Assembly: GCF_043290135.1 (NCBI RefSeq)
Contig: NC_134702.1
Coordinates: 197,130,491-197,194,490 of the forward strand
Origin: Rhipicephalus microplus
Taxonomy: Eukaryota > Arthropoda > Arachnida > Ixodida > Ixodidae
DNA: 64,000 nucleotides
Direction: 5' to 3'
The translations under genes and the position numbers were made by a program. The notes below the pieces were generated by a model, which was not told where the DNA came from, did no database searches, and saw nothing but the letters and a program-made list of their open reading frames with translations. Below, piece after piece: positions 9,346 to 20,935 of this stretch. How positions within the stretch are numbered: position 1 is the stretch's first letter; each line of letters opens with the position of its first letter.

Positions 9346-12120
9346 TGTAGCGGGCATCTTTGCAAAAAGTTTAGGCAGGATTGTGGGAAAGTTTTCCTAA
9401 GCGACCCAGTGTGCAATATCACTTGTGACACTGAAATGGTAAAAACTCGAAGATTTCTAGCATAAGACCGGTGAAAAACTTTCCCGTGAAGACTTCATTA
9501 CTACGGCATTTCTTACGTTACCGTATGAAAATATTTGAAAAAAATACACACTTGTCTAGTGCACATATACATAAATATGCAAAAGAAGGTACGAAAGTCC
9601 CATTGAAGGCAAAGAGCCTTGTTGGTGGGGCCATCAAGCAACAAGATATAGGCGTCTGTTGATACTGCGGACAACATCTTTCCTTTGTTTGACCGCTGAA
9701 TAAAGGTGCTCCTTTGTTTGGAAGATCGATGAAGGTGAACAGTCTGGCGTGCACGAATGACGTGCTACACAAGACAACAGCCTACAAAAAGTACTAATGA
9801 ACAAGAAATTAAAGTTGCGAGGTGAATATAAATTCTTGAGCAGCCATGGGAGTGCTGCACAGCGGGAATTGTACTCTGCACATGAGGATGTAAAAGACTT
9901 TGGCTAGCCGGACTAACCGCGCGTTTGATCTTTTGAGCAGCGGCCACGTTGTGACAATGAAACGTGATTGCTAGTCAAAAATGCACAGTCCGTAAATTTT
10001 ATAGTCATTCCAGAAATCTAGGAGCTGTGAATGATCCAAACTTCCTTGACCACAGGCGACTTCAAAATTTAGCCTTCGTTCAATAAACTTGCTGCTGGGT
10101 GAGTTGGTTCCTAATTGGTAGGTAACTAAGCTTACCATCTTTTATACACCAGGGCATGGACACGGACGAGTGCTCATCCGTGTCTCCCGTGTCATTCTGC
10201 GTGACCATAGGTACTTACTATCTAGATTTCGGGTCTCAGAACAAAATCAACTGTATAGGTTAATTTTGACTAGCGGGTTAAACTACAAGCCAGCTGAGTA
10301 GTGCCAAGCCACCTCAACACAATAAAAATGAAATTACTTACGCCCAATTTTTCGATGCAAGACACTTGGTACGGAGACAGCACCCGTGTTCGCCCCTATT
10401 TAAAAGAGAGTTAATTATCATAGTTCAAGCTGTGCATAATGCATCAGGTTAACTTCCTGAATACGATGCATAAACTTTATCTAAAAGTGTAAACGTTCAG
10501 TAATAGGCACCGAAAAACTGAAATGAAGAATCCAGCATACTACAGAGGGTGCCAAAGCGTAAAATGCATTTAATGCATACCAAGCGCACCATAGGGAACA
10601 TAATAAATGCGTGGTGTGGTTGCCTGGTGTCAGCTTTATTACGTGGTTTGAAAGGCTGTATTCATCTGTGAAGAATTCATAACTTCCTAACAAGTAACAA
10701 CTTATGATCTCTTGTAGACATGAAGCTGCAGTGTGAGGGCTGTGCAGACGTTGATACAGCTCGATAGGACAATATCTGTCTTCACTAGAGTATATGGGAC
10801 AAATTACAGTGTAGTAGTGACACCATACTGTGTGTCTTCCCCATCTCCACAGGCTTGAAGTTGTTGTATCGCACCAAATGCTTCTGATTACTACGCGTGC
10901 GTACACGTCATTCGCTAATAAACGTTTATTAGGTGGTAAAGCTGCTGGCACTCTTCTTCACCGTACTAACAATACCTATCTCTATAAAACATCATATGGC
11001 CGGCGCACACATTATGTTCTTAAAGAGACCTACGAATGCATAGTCGTTTGCACACTACACAACTCTTCGAAACATTCCGCTGAAAATGTGTCACTAAGTC
11101 TTTTGCTAGTAGCGTAAATATTTAGCTGTAGGTTTAGACAAATTATTTGGGACCAACAGCACATGTCATAAGTTCCAGAAATGGAGAAACAAGGCCACAA
11201 GTGCGATTCACCGTTCGAAAGTACGAAGACTAGGTAAATCCATCCACTACCATCATTTCTATGGTTGCTGGCCAATCGCAGCGCCAGAGTACCCTCTAGT
11301 TGATTTTAGGAAACGCTATGGTGAAAGTCAGATATTTTCCAGCTTGCCATGCACCAACTACGTGATTTTAGGGGAATACTCACTATAACGTGGGCGCATT
11401 GGGTAATAGGTGGCTGGCCCAAACCATGAAGGTATTACAATAATGAAAAGTTATCATTCCAAATGAAAATGTGAACTCGTACCACGCAATATTTGTATAT
11501 TAGTGCGATAGTACGTGTATTGTGGAGACTATACTGAACGCGTGTGTTTGTAAATCGTGAAAGTTAGTTTCGTCACGTTTCCGAGCAGGCGCGCAGCTTT
11601 GAGGTAGAACGCCTGCTTTCCGCGCAACTGGTCTGAATTCAGTCTCCACTCGGGGCCGAAAGATTGTATTACTTGATTTAATTGAATCTTACTCTATTTT
11701 GTGGTCAAGGACAAGATGGGAGCTTTTCACTCTTAAACAACTACGCCCACGCAGACAGTCGTAAACGCGAGTATTTATGCAAAACGAGCGCTTTGACGTT
11801 ATCGCGTTAATAACGACGATGATAAGGAGGGAGGTCATAGGTCACGGCCAGCCAATCTTTGTGATTAAAAGCAGTGAAAATGAAAAAAAAGGAACTGAAA
11901 AGATCAGCTTGTAGCACAAAGCTACAAGCAAGCCATTGCGAGTTTCGCAGATAGCGTTTTTATTAACTCAGAAGCTTCATTTCATTATAACATCTGTATG
12001 GATTGTCTTGTGATTAAGTGCTTGACACAGGTCGTTGTAAGTTCTCCTAACCATTCCACCCCCCTGCGGTGTTGCGGAAGATTCATATGAAGTAATGGGA
12101 GTCAGAGGGGGGCAAATTAT
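9346..12120. other. No gene recognised, intergenic
   Basis: AT-rich sequence. The longest open frame is a 156-codon stretch on the minus strand at 10951-10481. It starts at a GTG, is not recognisable and lacks supporting splice or promoter signals. I see no transposon landmarks here. Confidence 0.45.
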
Positions 12121-12123
12121 CAT

Positions 12124-14970
12124 AACCAGGGTTGGTGGTAACGTGTTACAAGTAACACAGTTACCAGTAGCTCGGTACTTTTTTCGTAACGTAGTGACGC
12201 ACTCGTTACAGTTTTAGAGCTGTAACGGGGTATGAACTCACGTTACAGTTGTTCGGTGACGTGTTGTGTCACGTTAGTTTAAACTTTTTATCTTGTAGGC
12301 GCCATTTTCCCAGAGCTCACCCCAATTAATTATTTTGTCGCAGCGATAGACAACTGCCCGCCTACAGATTTTGACAAATAAAGCAAAGATAAAATCAAGT
12401 TTAAGTTTTTTGTGTGATTGATTGATATATGGGGTTTAACGTCCCAAAACCACTATATGATTATGAGAGACGCCGTAGTGGAGGGCTCCGGAAATTTAGA
12501 CCACCTGGGGTTCTTTAACGTGCACCCAAATCTGAGCACACGGGCCTACAACATTTCCGCCTCCATCGGAAGTTTTTTGTGTGAAAACTGGGAATAGAAA
12601 TTCCTGAAGTGCCCCAATTTTATGTAAGTATTTGGGCATTGTCACACGGAGCTTGAAGAAAGCTGAGGAATCCTCTATGACGAACTGTGAACATGCTTAT
12701 CACGTAATTGGATTGTAGCAGGTAGATTGCTGGCCCCAGCGCCTTTCCGTGCCCATAAGACAAGCTGCCTCAACAGACAGCCAATGAACTAAGTTACGCA
12801 ATACCACGTGCTGATTGTCACGCTTTGTACGAAGGGAAAGCAAAGAACTTTTTCGAAAGCCTGCAGCAATATAAAAGAGACGTCTACAAGCTCGAGTGAC
12901 AAGAGAGTGCACTCGCTGAGCATAGTGTGCTGAACGACCAGAGCATCCTGTCGGTCAAGTTCAGCATCGTAGACTTGCAGCCCAACTTATTAGCCGCTAT
13001 TTGTGGAATTATGGCCCATCCAGGAGACAGCCAGTAACTAAACCGGTTTACTCACTAGCGATAGAGGATACCTACAAGAAATTCTGCACATCATTGAAAA
13101 TAGGCGTGACGCTATGGCGGAAATGAAACCTTTATAAAGAATGCAAGTCATGCGCGAATTATCAAATTTTTTCTTGAGAAGAAAAACAAAGCTTTTTATT
13201 TTCTTCTTTTTTCACCATCATGGTTGGCTCGGTTTCTCGCCACATTCTGTTTTAACTAAACTACCTTTGTTCCACAAACACTACGGCTAGCAACAGTTTA
13301 AGGCAGGTAACCGGCAGACGAAACCAGTGTTAGTCCCCTAACCGCCTTTATCGCAAAGCAGGGGCTTAGGCAGAAGGTTTTTCAGAGGGGAAGTGGGGAG
13401 GAGGTCACCTCTTTCAGCTGATGTGGGAGTTGGCAGAAAAGTATGCTATGGCGAAATAAAATTTCGAAGGGGCGGGAAATAGGCCACTCCCTGGCTACGC
13501 TGATGCCGGAAATGGGTTTTTTCTTGTTAAACAAAAATTTCTAAAATGAAACTTTATAGTTGACTGAGTATTTGATATTCCATGCACGCTATAAGATTCA
13601 GTAGCACGAAAAGAAACCTGGTTTTCTTTTCGATTCCATAATTTGCGGGGCAAAATATATTGAATATATTTTACACGAGAACACTAAGTTTATCAGCAGC
13701 TGTTCTCGAAAGTTCACATTGATGTAACACACATATGTAACTGTTACAAAGCTGCACCTTGTGTATGGAATATATGCTCAACGAATAGTGAAGGTAAATT
13801 GTTTGAAACTCTTAGAGCGAAAAAAAAAACTATTTCTGGGATATGTCTAAATATGCATGATTTTGTACACTTCTTACAAAATAGTCGCTACAACGTTCGT
13901 AAGACTTACAATCTTTGTTTTTAAATCAAGTTCTACTACTTTCTGAGTACTTTCTCTCCGCAACGGCCACTACGCTTTTGGTATTGGAACTTCTCAGCCT
14001 CCCAAGTTGTTCTCGAACATGCTCATGCAAATGCTCGCAAACTATTGTGGTAATATTAGAGGCTGAAGTGAGCGAGAAATTTTTATACACAAATAGTTTT
14101 TTCCGTGACTAAGCCATAATGTCTCTCCTCAGGGCGTCGTCAGAATAAGCCTTTTCTGTGTGCATCGTCAGTGCATGCGCGCTAGCGTTGATGAGGCTCG
14201 CGCCATAACTTTTCGTGGCCCGAACGAGACGACAGGAGTGCACCAAGGGACACCTGGCGTCTCAAACGTCACACCAACGTGACCCTCCCCCCCTCCCAAC
14301 AAAAAAAAAGAAAATTACTATTGCGGGCCTTAGAAATTGCTTAATGGTGCGCGGTGGGCGATTTGAGAGGCCAAGGACCACCAGTTTTAATTTCGACGAT
14401 CTCGACTAGAGAGGCAGTTTGGATTAAGTAAAAGCGAATTAGAGCGAAATTCTTGAGCGTTCAGTGATGCTTTTCTTGTGGCTAGCGTGGTGATTTAATC
14501 TGATATTTTGCATTATGTCGCATTTAGAAAAATGGCTTCACCGTGTGCCACAGAGTTACAAGCCGTTACACGTATGAAGAAACTTTAAGCCACTATAACA
14601 TTGCTAAGGTCCGTTACACTTGTGCAAATAATACTCGTTAAGTAAGCATATTGAATATGAGTCTTTTTTTAAGTAGGAAGTTTTATGTGAAACATAAATT
14701 TGAGATATAAATCGTATTATAACATTCTTTCTGCAATTTTTTCCTACAAAAAAAATATTGAATAATTTTTATCATTGTGTAGTAACGGCAGAGGTAAGGG
14801 CTGGCGCTTCTTTTCAGTAACAGTAATGGTAACGCGTTACCTTTTTTTGTAGGTTTCGTAGAGTGGTAACGCATTTCTTTTTGTTGAAGTACTTTTGGGA
14901 AGTTAAACCCTACATATCAATTAATCATTTTTTGTTGGAGTAACAAATAACGTATTCAGTTACATTTCAG
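12124..14970. mobile_element. Possible old GTAAC-rich DNA transposon
   Basis: Two clusters of GTAAC/GTTAC motifs in both orientations bracket this segment, at 12124-12290 (beginning CCAGGGTTGGTGGTAACG) and at 14550-14970 (including GGTAACGCGTTACC). CAGGGTTGG-type ends followed by repeated GTAACG resemble hAT-type non-autonomous elements. I cannot match a clean terminal inverted repeat or an 8-bp target duplication, and no transposase is recognisable between the clusters. An old, decayed element is an inference. A SINE is nested inside at 12418-12569. Confidence 0.3.
12418..12569 (-). mobile_element. Ruka-like SINE, 5'-truncated, with 15-bp target duplication
   Basis: On the minus strand this is the body and 3' end of the tick tRNA-derived SINE: a segment with GGTGGTCTAAATTTCCGGAG, then CCCAAAACG-type sequence, ending in a TCAATCAATCA tail. 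The tRNA-derived head is missing. The copy is flanked by a perfect direct repeat AAGTTTTTTGTGTGA at 12403-12417 and 12570-12584, a clear target-site duplication showing LINE-type mobilisation. Confidence 0.88.
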
Positions 14971-15185
14971 GTGCCGAGCTTCTAAAGGCATGGGTTGAGC
15001 GTCATGTCGTAATTGTATGTGGCCACCTTTGGTTAGTTCTTGAACATGCCGTAGGGGGTGGTACTTCTACCCATAACTTAATTCATATACGCTAAAAAAT
15101 GCTAGTGGTACCACACTATAAGACGTTACTTCCAGTATGATAAGTAATAAGAATCACAACATATTCATGAAGTGAATGATGATGA
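12585..15185. other. No gene recognised
   Basis: AT-rich sequence, apart from the GTAAC-rich cluster at 14550-14970. No open frame resembles a protein family I recognise. Confidence 0.45.
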
Positions 15186-15590
15186 GTGGGACGAAGGGTC
15201 CGTCAGTCCTTCAGCGCTTCCGTCTGTCGATTCATTCTTGCTTCTGCCCATCCGAGCATCCGTCCGTGTGTCCATCCATTAATCTGTGCGTCCGTCCGTC
15301 TATCCATGCGTCCTTTCATTCGTGCATCCGTCCATGCACCCGTCCATCCATCCTCTCATGCATCCATCCATGCGTCTACCTGTGCGTCCGTCCGTCCCTG
15401 CGTGCATCCATTCATCCGTCCACCCGTCCACCATCCGTCCATGCGTCCGTCTGTGCGTTCGTTCGTCCGTTCACCCGTCCGTCCTCTCGTGCGTCCGTCC
15501 CTACGCTCATTTATGCGTCCGTCCGTTCGTCCGTTCGTCCATGGGTCAAACAGACAGACAGACAAACAGACGACGGACGGACGTGGCCAG
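15186..15590. repeat. Degenerate CCRTCCNT tetranucleotide array
   Basis: About 350 bp of pyrimidine-rich tetranucleotide repeat (variants of CCGT, CCAT and TCGT) led in by GATGATGAGTGGGACGAAGG. It ends in purine-rich complementary repeats (GACAGACAGACAAACAGACG), so the array can fold back on its end. It stays open in several frames, which yields spurious peptides rich in Pro, Ser, His and Arg. A second member of the same family is at 26640-26815. Confidence 0.9.
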
Positions 15591-15890
15591 TGGAGGATTC
15601 ACGGTTCGCCGATAAAAAGTATGATACGCGCAAGGTGGCAGCGGCTCGCGCTCGAAGACGGAAGTCCGGTCTTCGAGCGTACGAGAAAATAGGAATGACG
15701 TCACACGCACACTTTGGCAATCGCGTGTTCATCGGCGGCGCCATACGCAATTGGGCATGGTGTAGTGAAGCAAAAGCTGTTTTGGCACGCGCGTGCGTTC
15801 AGAAGATCGGCGGACGAACAAGGCTGCAGAGCGGCGTGCGCGCAAAGCGGTGGCGGCTCGCGCTTCACGGTATTTTGATGTGCAAGCGCG

Positions 15891-16175
15891 CATAAAAGAA
15901 AATGTGCTCCCAGCTGCGTCGTGTCGCCGGAAATGAGCGTGCTTGTCTCGGCCCGCCTAATAATCGCCATTGCTATTTTGTGTGAGGGCACCACTGTTCA
16001 GGGACACGAAATTGGCTTCGTGACAACACGTGATTACCTCGACGTTTACGAATCCTCATTTGCTTGTGGTGTGCTTTTACGTGTGATTGTGTGTGTGATA
16101 AAGCTTTCTTGTGTTTTCCGTACTTGTCTAGGGTTCTTGGATGAATGCATGTGTAGTATTCAGCCTTCCTTGTGA
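15891..16175 (+). CDS. Possible first exon of a secreted protein
   Basis: Weak candidate. A TATA-like CATAAAAG lies at 15891-15898. An ATG at 15933 opens a frame whose first residues form a plausible signal peptide: MSVLVSAR, a hydrophobic core LIIAIAIL, then CEGTTVQG, followed by a polar stretch HEIGFVTTRDYLDVYES. The reading frame stays open to 16175, but the part after about 16070 is low-complexity and probably intronic. The preceding 280 bp are CpG-rich. No later exon on the plus strand is recognisable, and the implied 5' leader is very short. It may be a dead fragment or coincidence. Confidence 0.22.
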   Translation, partial: HKRKCAPSCVVSPEMSVLVSARLIIAIAILCEGTTVQGHEIGFVTTRDYLDVYESSFACGVLLRVIVCVIKLSCVFRTCLGFLDECMCSIQPSL

Positions 16176-17410
16176 TGTGATTCCGTGTAACTGAGGTGCG
16201 TCAACGTGTGGTTCGAACCCCGTAAAATAGGTGAATGTGCAATATTCTAAGTTGCGGCTGAGGGGCGTCGCTAATGAATACTTCTTGCCAAGAGCTATTG
16301 GGACGATAAAGAGTCGAGACACAGGTATTTTTAATGTAAATGCTCCTATACCTCTCTCTGGGAAAGTTCTCTGATTATAAGAACGCTTTGCCTCGATTGT
16401 AATAAAATCCTAATAAACGTGTCAAGCTGGCGGTCCAATCACTTCCCATTTTTTCACCGGCATTAGCAGTTAGCTTAAAAACTACAAGTATATGAATATT
16501 TTGTGTCCATTTCATGACTTAAAAAGGAACATCCAGGCATTTAGGCCGACTGTTTCCTATACGGGAAGAGATGGAAGGAGTGAATATGGAGGTGATATTT
16601 ATGGCAAGCGGGGAAGCAATATATATGATCATAGAAACATGATATCGGGAACATGAAGGTTCGACAGTGCAGAGACAAAGAAAAGGTTGAATTTCGGAAG
16701 GACGCTTCGGGTCCTTCAGGAATTCAGAACCCTGCGCGCTCCCGAAAAGGTATGACTTCGACACTCCGCGAACTTGCGGGTGCTCTGCTTCAATGTGTCT
16801 GCGTCTCCTAATGCTTCATATAAATGAGAAGATTAAGTATATCAACGACAATTCGTTATAATCAGTTTTACTCATTTTGGGCAAAGGTGTGAAATAATAG
16901 ATGCGAAGCAGCTAATGGAACTCTAATCCGGAGTGGGGTGTGACCACCTCCACTGCGCATGGGCATTCCCCCCCCCCCTCTGTCTCATCTCCTACACTTA
17001 ACCTCTCTTTCCCGAATCCCTGGTGAAGGCAACAGAGCGCTTCCTTATAGCTGCGGCGTGCACACACCCATTGCATATGACCCTCTCTTTCTATCTGTAT
17101 TTTCCTACGCTCTCTTCATCCTACGCACTTCGTAGAAACGTGCTTACTGTTTCCGTAAAAACGTGCTCCGCGTTTCCATGAGAAAGAGCGCGTCTGCTTT
17201 GTTTATAGCCGTTGATCATAACAATAATAAAAAACAAGGAGTTTAATGTTTCTAAAAGCACGTTATTGTCAAGCGCTAGGGGCTTGAACAAGCAGACGCA
17301 ACTGTCAGGAATGCCAGACACGAAGAAGAACGTCTCCAGCTGGCGTGGGTTCTTCGTCTTCGTACCCTTCGTTCGCTGGCTCAGAACTGGTTCACCGTTA
17401 CTGGCACAGA
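16176..17410. other. No gene recognised
   Basis: Contains a GATGCGAAGCA motif at about 16900, seen also near 29010, that I associate with interspersed tick repeats, and a poly-C run at 16969-16978. No supported gene. Confidence 0.4.
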
Positions 17411-17411
17411 A

Positions 17412-17610
17412 CACCAAGTGTCAATGTCATTATGGGGGATGCCACATTGAGGGGCTCACCAAATTTTCACCATGTGGTGTTTTTATTCTGCACTGAAATC
17501 GCACAGTACACTGGTCTCTGCCATTTCGCCTCCACCTAAAAGCACCCGCCACTGCTGGGATTGGGCCCATGAACTTCTGGTCACTAGCCGAGCACCCTAG
17601 CCAATAATCC
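17412..17610 (-). mobile_element. Diverged Ruka-like SINE
   Basis: On the minus strand the segment starts with a tRNA-like head (GGCTAGGGTGCTCGGCTAGTGACC, then a degenerate box B CCCAATCCCAGC). It continues into the GGAGGCGAAATGGCAGAGACC body and ends near 17412. It is colinear with the better-preserved copy at 40328-40562 but clearly older. Confidence 0.65.
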
Positions 17611-20600
17611 ACCAAGGTGAACTTGGCCGTTGATCGTCAGTCTTGCTGAGCTCCACGTTTTCATCGCACTGCGCACGTCTGCTTTAATTAGCGCAGAATC
17701 CCCTTCGATGTCTCTGGCATGCACATTGGGAGAGCGGCTGTTAAACTGTTCTATATATAGTCATGGTCACTGCGGCAGCGTTAGCCAGCTAGAGGTTCTG
17801 AATGATGGGGCACCTGGTTAAATGTGATGTATACAAGTTTGTGTGCGTGTCGTTCACCATCCCCTCCCTGCTTCGGATCCACACACAATTCTCTTTAGCG
17901 GGAGATGGCGTAACTTTCTTTTGGAAGTATATAGGGTGTCTCCTCTGCCTTCTGTAGTTTTTAAATGACGGACAGATGTTGTTCGAGAGGAAGTAAAACA
18001 TAACCGTAGCATCTTTCTGGCAGAAGCTCTCATAATGAATTTGTTACGTGATCACGCATACTGCAAAAAAAGTCACGGAGATGCCCGCATCGCACCCACT
18101 CTACGAAAAATTTCTGCACCTGAGGCAATCTGTTGACATCTGTGGCTTAATCAGTACTGCAAAAGATGCCGGGAATAATCAGTAACCAAAAAGGCATTAT
18201 TTTCATTCTGATGAGAGTCAGTGTCATGTGCATCAGCGAAATTGAGGAGGTGGTTCCGCACTATACAAGCAGTCCCTAAGTATTATAGTTCCACCGTAGC
18301 CATAAAGAACCAGGTTCGAGACGCCATTTCGGCGTCATGCAGCAGGCTACTCCCACCTTTGTTTTAATTATAGCGGCCGAGGCCTGGTCCAGCTCAAACT
18401 TCGGTGACCACTTAAAGTTTGTCTAAAGAGCTTAGGACAAGGCCCATGCTTATAGAGACCTGGAACGAGACCTCTTGAGCTATCTTCTCAAAATAAGGAT
18501 TTTTTCTACCTTTGGCTCTCTCAACAAATTTCGCGTGATTGTAACAATGCCTTCTCTTGCAAGGAGCTGTGTTCGTACCTGCATGCTTTCACTGTGTAGT
18601 ACAGAAGAACAGTTGTTCAAGGCTCCACAGAACATAGCGAGGTGCTGAAAAGAAAACGCAAAAAATTAAAGGTTTCAAAAGCAGTTGTACCCTCCAAACT
18701 TGTGCAGAATACGAGTTCTAATGGTAAAATAAGAAATGCATATCATTTTAGGTATTTGTAATGATAGTTCTGTTCGTTACATCGACGCAAGCACGAGCGT
18801 ATTCCTCTTGTTCACGTGAACAGTTTTTGTTGTTCATTTATAAACAATTAAAATATTACTGCTGCACTGCTACCACGTATTTCGTATGACTGAATTGAAA
18901 TACAGCAGCAAGCAGGATGTTAGAGATTTTTATATGTAGTTTAGGAGACAGGAAACTATTTGTGTGTTTTATTTTCTAGGCAACCTGGACATTGATTGGT
19001 ACTTAGATATTGTTAGGCGTTGTCATTCCTTTGTTTTAGGGACATCTCTGCTTTGAAATGTCAAATGACCTGCTTCTCAAAGTGCTTGCTAGTTTTTTCA
19101 GATTTGTACAATTCAGCTAACATGGTCACAGACTAGCTGAAAAGGTTGCGAATTTTGACGGCCATGCGCTGTTCTGTGCCAATCACACTTGAACGATGGT
19201 TCTTCCCGTGGCTGTACTAAGTAAGGTGTTGTGTAAAATATCTCTATTTCATACTGCCTTAAACTCAAAGAAATATTGGCAGAAAATTTTTACCCCTATT
19301 AAGGTCATCAATTACATATGACATGCTTACGATGGCGAATTATCTTCAATACGGCTTAGGTAATTGCCTTCTCTACAAAATATTACAGTTTTAGCATCAG
19401 CAAGCTGCAAATCATGAATCGCAGAATGTCATAAAATTGCGCAGAATTGAATGGAGAGAGTTAATAATATATACGATTGTTTTCGCGACTTATCCGTGCG
19501 CGATGACTACATGCGGCCTGTTGTTTTCTACGAAATTACCTTTGCTATTAGCGAACGCGTATTAATCCCGAAACGCATTGACTTCTTCTTGTAAGCAACT
19601 TTCACAAGATCGTAAGCTGAAAAGCAAAGGCACTATTCGATCAGGCAAACAAACACATTTGAGCAGTGTCGCGAAAGAAATCAAGAACGTCCCGTCAACA
19701 AGTCTAGAGTTTTGCAGCGTTGGTTTTCCCGCCTCCTTCAAAAGATGGCACCAGCTGCTTGCAGACGTTCATGCCAGCCTCGCGCGCGCCAGACAAAGCC
19801 CGACATTCAACCAAGTCACAATTTTGACACTTGTTCGTGCTCATCATGTGTATACTTGTGCGTTAGTTTCATGTGTCTTTCGTTATGTTTGAGCAGCGTG
19901 CCTTAGGTGTCGATCTAAGAGTTGTTTGTCCGCGCACCTGCTGTGTATGATCAATTAGTGCGTGCTTTCTGCATGAGGTGTGCACTGTAAGGTGCGTACT
20001 GTAGTTTTTGAGTTGCTTGCCGTTCTTCCCTTGAAAACTTAGTTTGTTGCCGTTTCATTTATTACTTCGCACTTGTGGCAAAACAAAGCAAAATAAATGC
20101 TCTACTACCTCGGTGAAGACCCGTTTTACTTTCGTGTAATACTGATTCTTAAAGAGAGGATCGGTCATTTTGTACCTGTGTGTGTGTGTGTGGTTAATCA
20201 ACTGGAGATGGCACTAGCTGTGACTTATCCTAGTGTTCGGCTAGTATCATCTTTAACTAATTTTATTCATGAGAGACACTTTTTGGTTCCGCGAACTTAA
20301 CGTTACAAGAGAGGCATCGATATTTACTTCAACTACATGCAATAATTGTGAATGTCTTGATTATTGCATTGTGCATAGGTTAAACACAGTGCATGATTGG
20401 TCAGAAATCGTGTTCCTGGTAATTAGAAACGAATCAATCAATATACACGCGCATAAATGAATAGTGAAACGGGAACTCGTTTTCCAAACTGCGCCATAGC
20501 TTTGCCATCATGTTAGGCATCAACAGTTAATAATGCGTATAGTGCAAGTCGTATAAGCCAGCTTATTGTGAACTGAAATGTAGATTGAACATGAATTCCT

Positions 20601-20714
20601 CAACGTTCCTCGATATGTTACAGCTTCGGACAATCGTTCATCTTGTGTGAGCAGACAACGCGCGCAATTATTACGCAACCATAAAAAACTTAAAATTTAC
20701 TCTATTATTCGGAT
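17611..20714. other. No gene recognised, intergenic
   Basis: AT-rich sequence with short, unsupported open frames only. No repeat that I can name. Confidence 0.4.
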
Positions 20715-20935
20715 ATTAACTTGGCGTACCAAAATTATTATATTATGAGGGGCACGTAATAAAGGCCTCGAAAATTCAGACCATCTGGTGTTTTCGACGT
20801 GCAGGGACATTTGACAGTTTTTTTCTTGATCCATTTAACTGCTATATCTGCCGCACCTGGAATCAAATCCACGACGTTCGGTTCGGCATCCGAGCTCCAA
20901 AATGACTCTTCCACCGCGCTATGAACCCTGCGAAG
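20715..20935 (-). mobile_element. Diverged Ruka-like SINE
   Basis: The minus strand reads a tRNA-like head (GCGCGGTGGAAGAGTCATTTTGG, CTCGGATGCCGAACC, box-B-like GGATTTGATTCC), then a body with CACCAGATGGTCTGAATTTTCGAGGC, ending near 20715. It is colinear with the other SINE copies. Confidence 0.7.

Noticed and set aside
10481..10951. 156-codon minus-strand open frame
   Set aside because: It starts at GTG, has no recognisable motif, and no promoter or splice support. It is plausible by chance in 64 kb.
12700..12912. Possible hAT transposase C-terminal remnant (CRRLFYIAAGF)
   Set aside because: The resemblance is limited to a few residues and no other transposase motif is near.
15176..15895. 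Long overlapping frames rich in Pro, Ser, Arg and His
   Set aside because: They come from the tetranucleotide array, which is open in several frames and on both strands. Not protein-coding.
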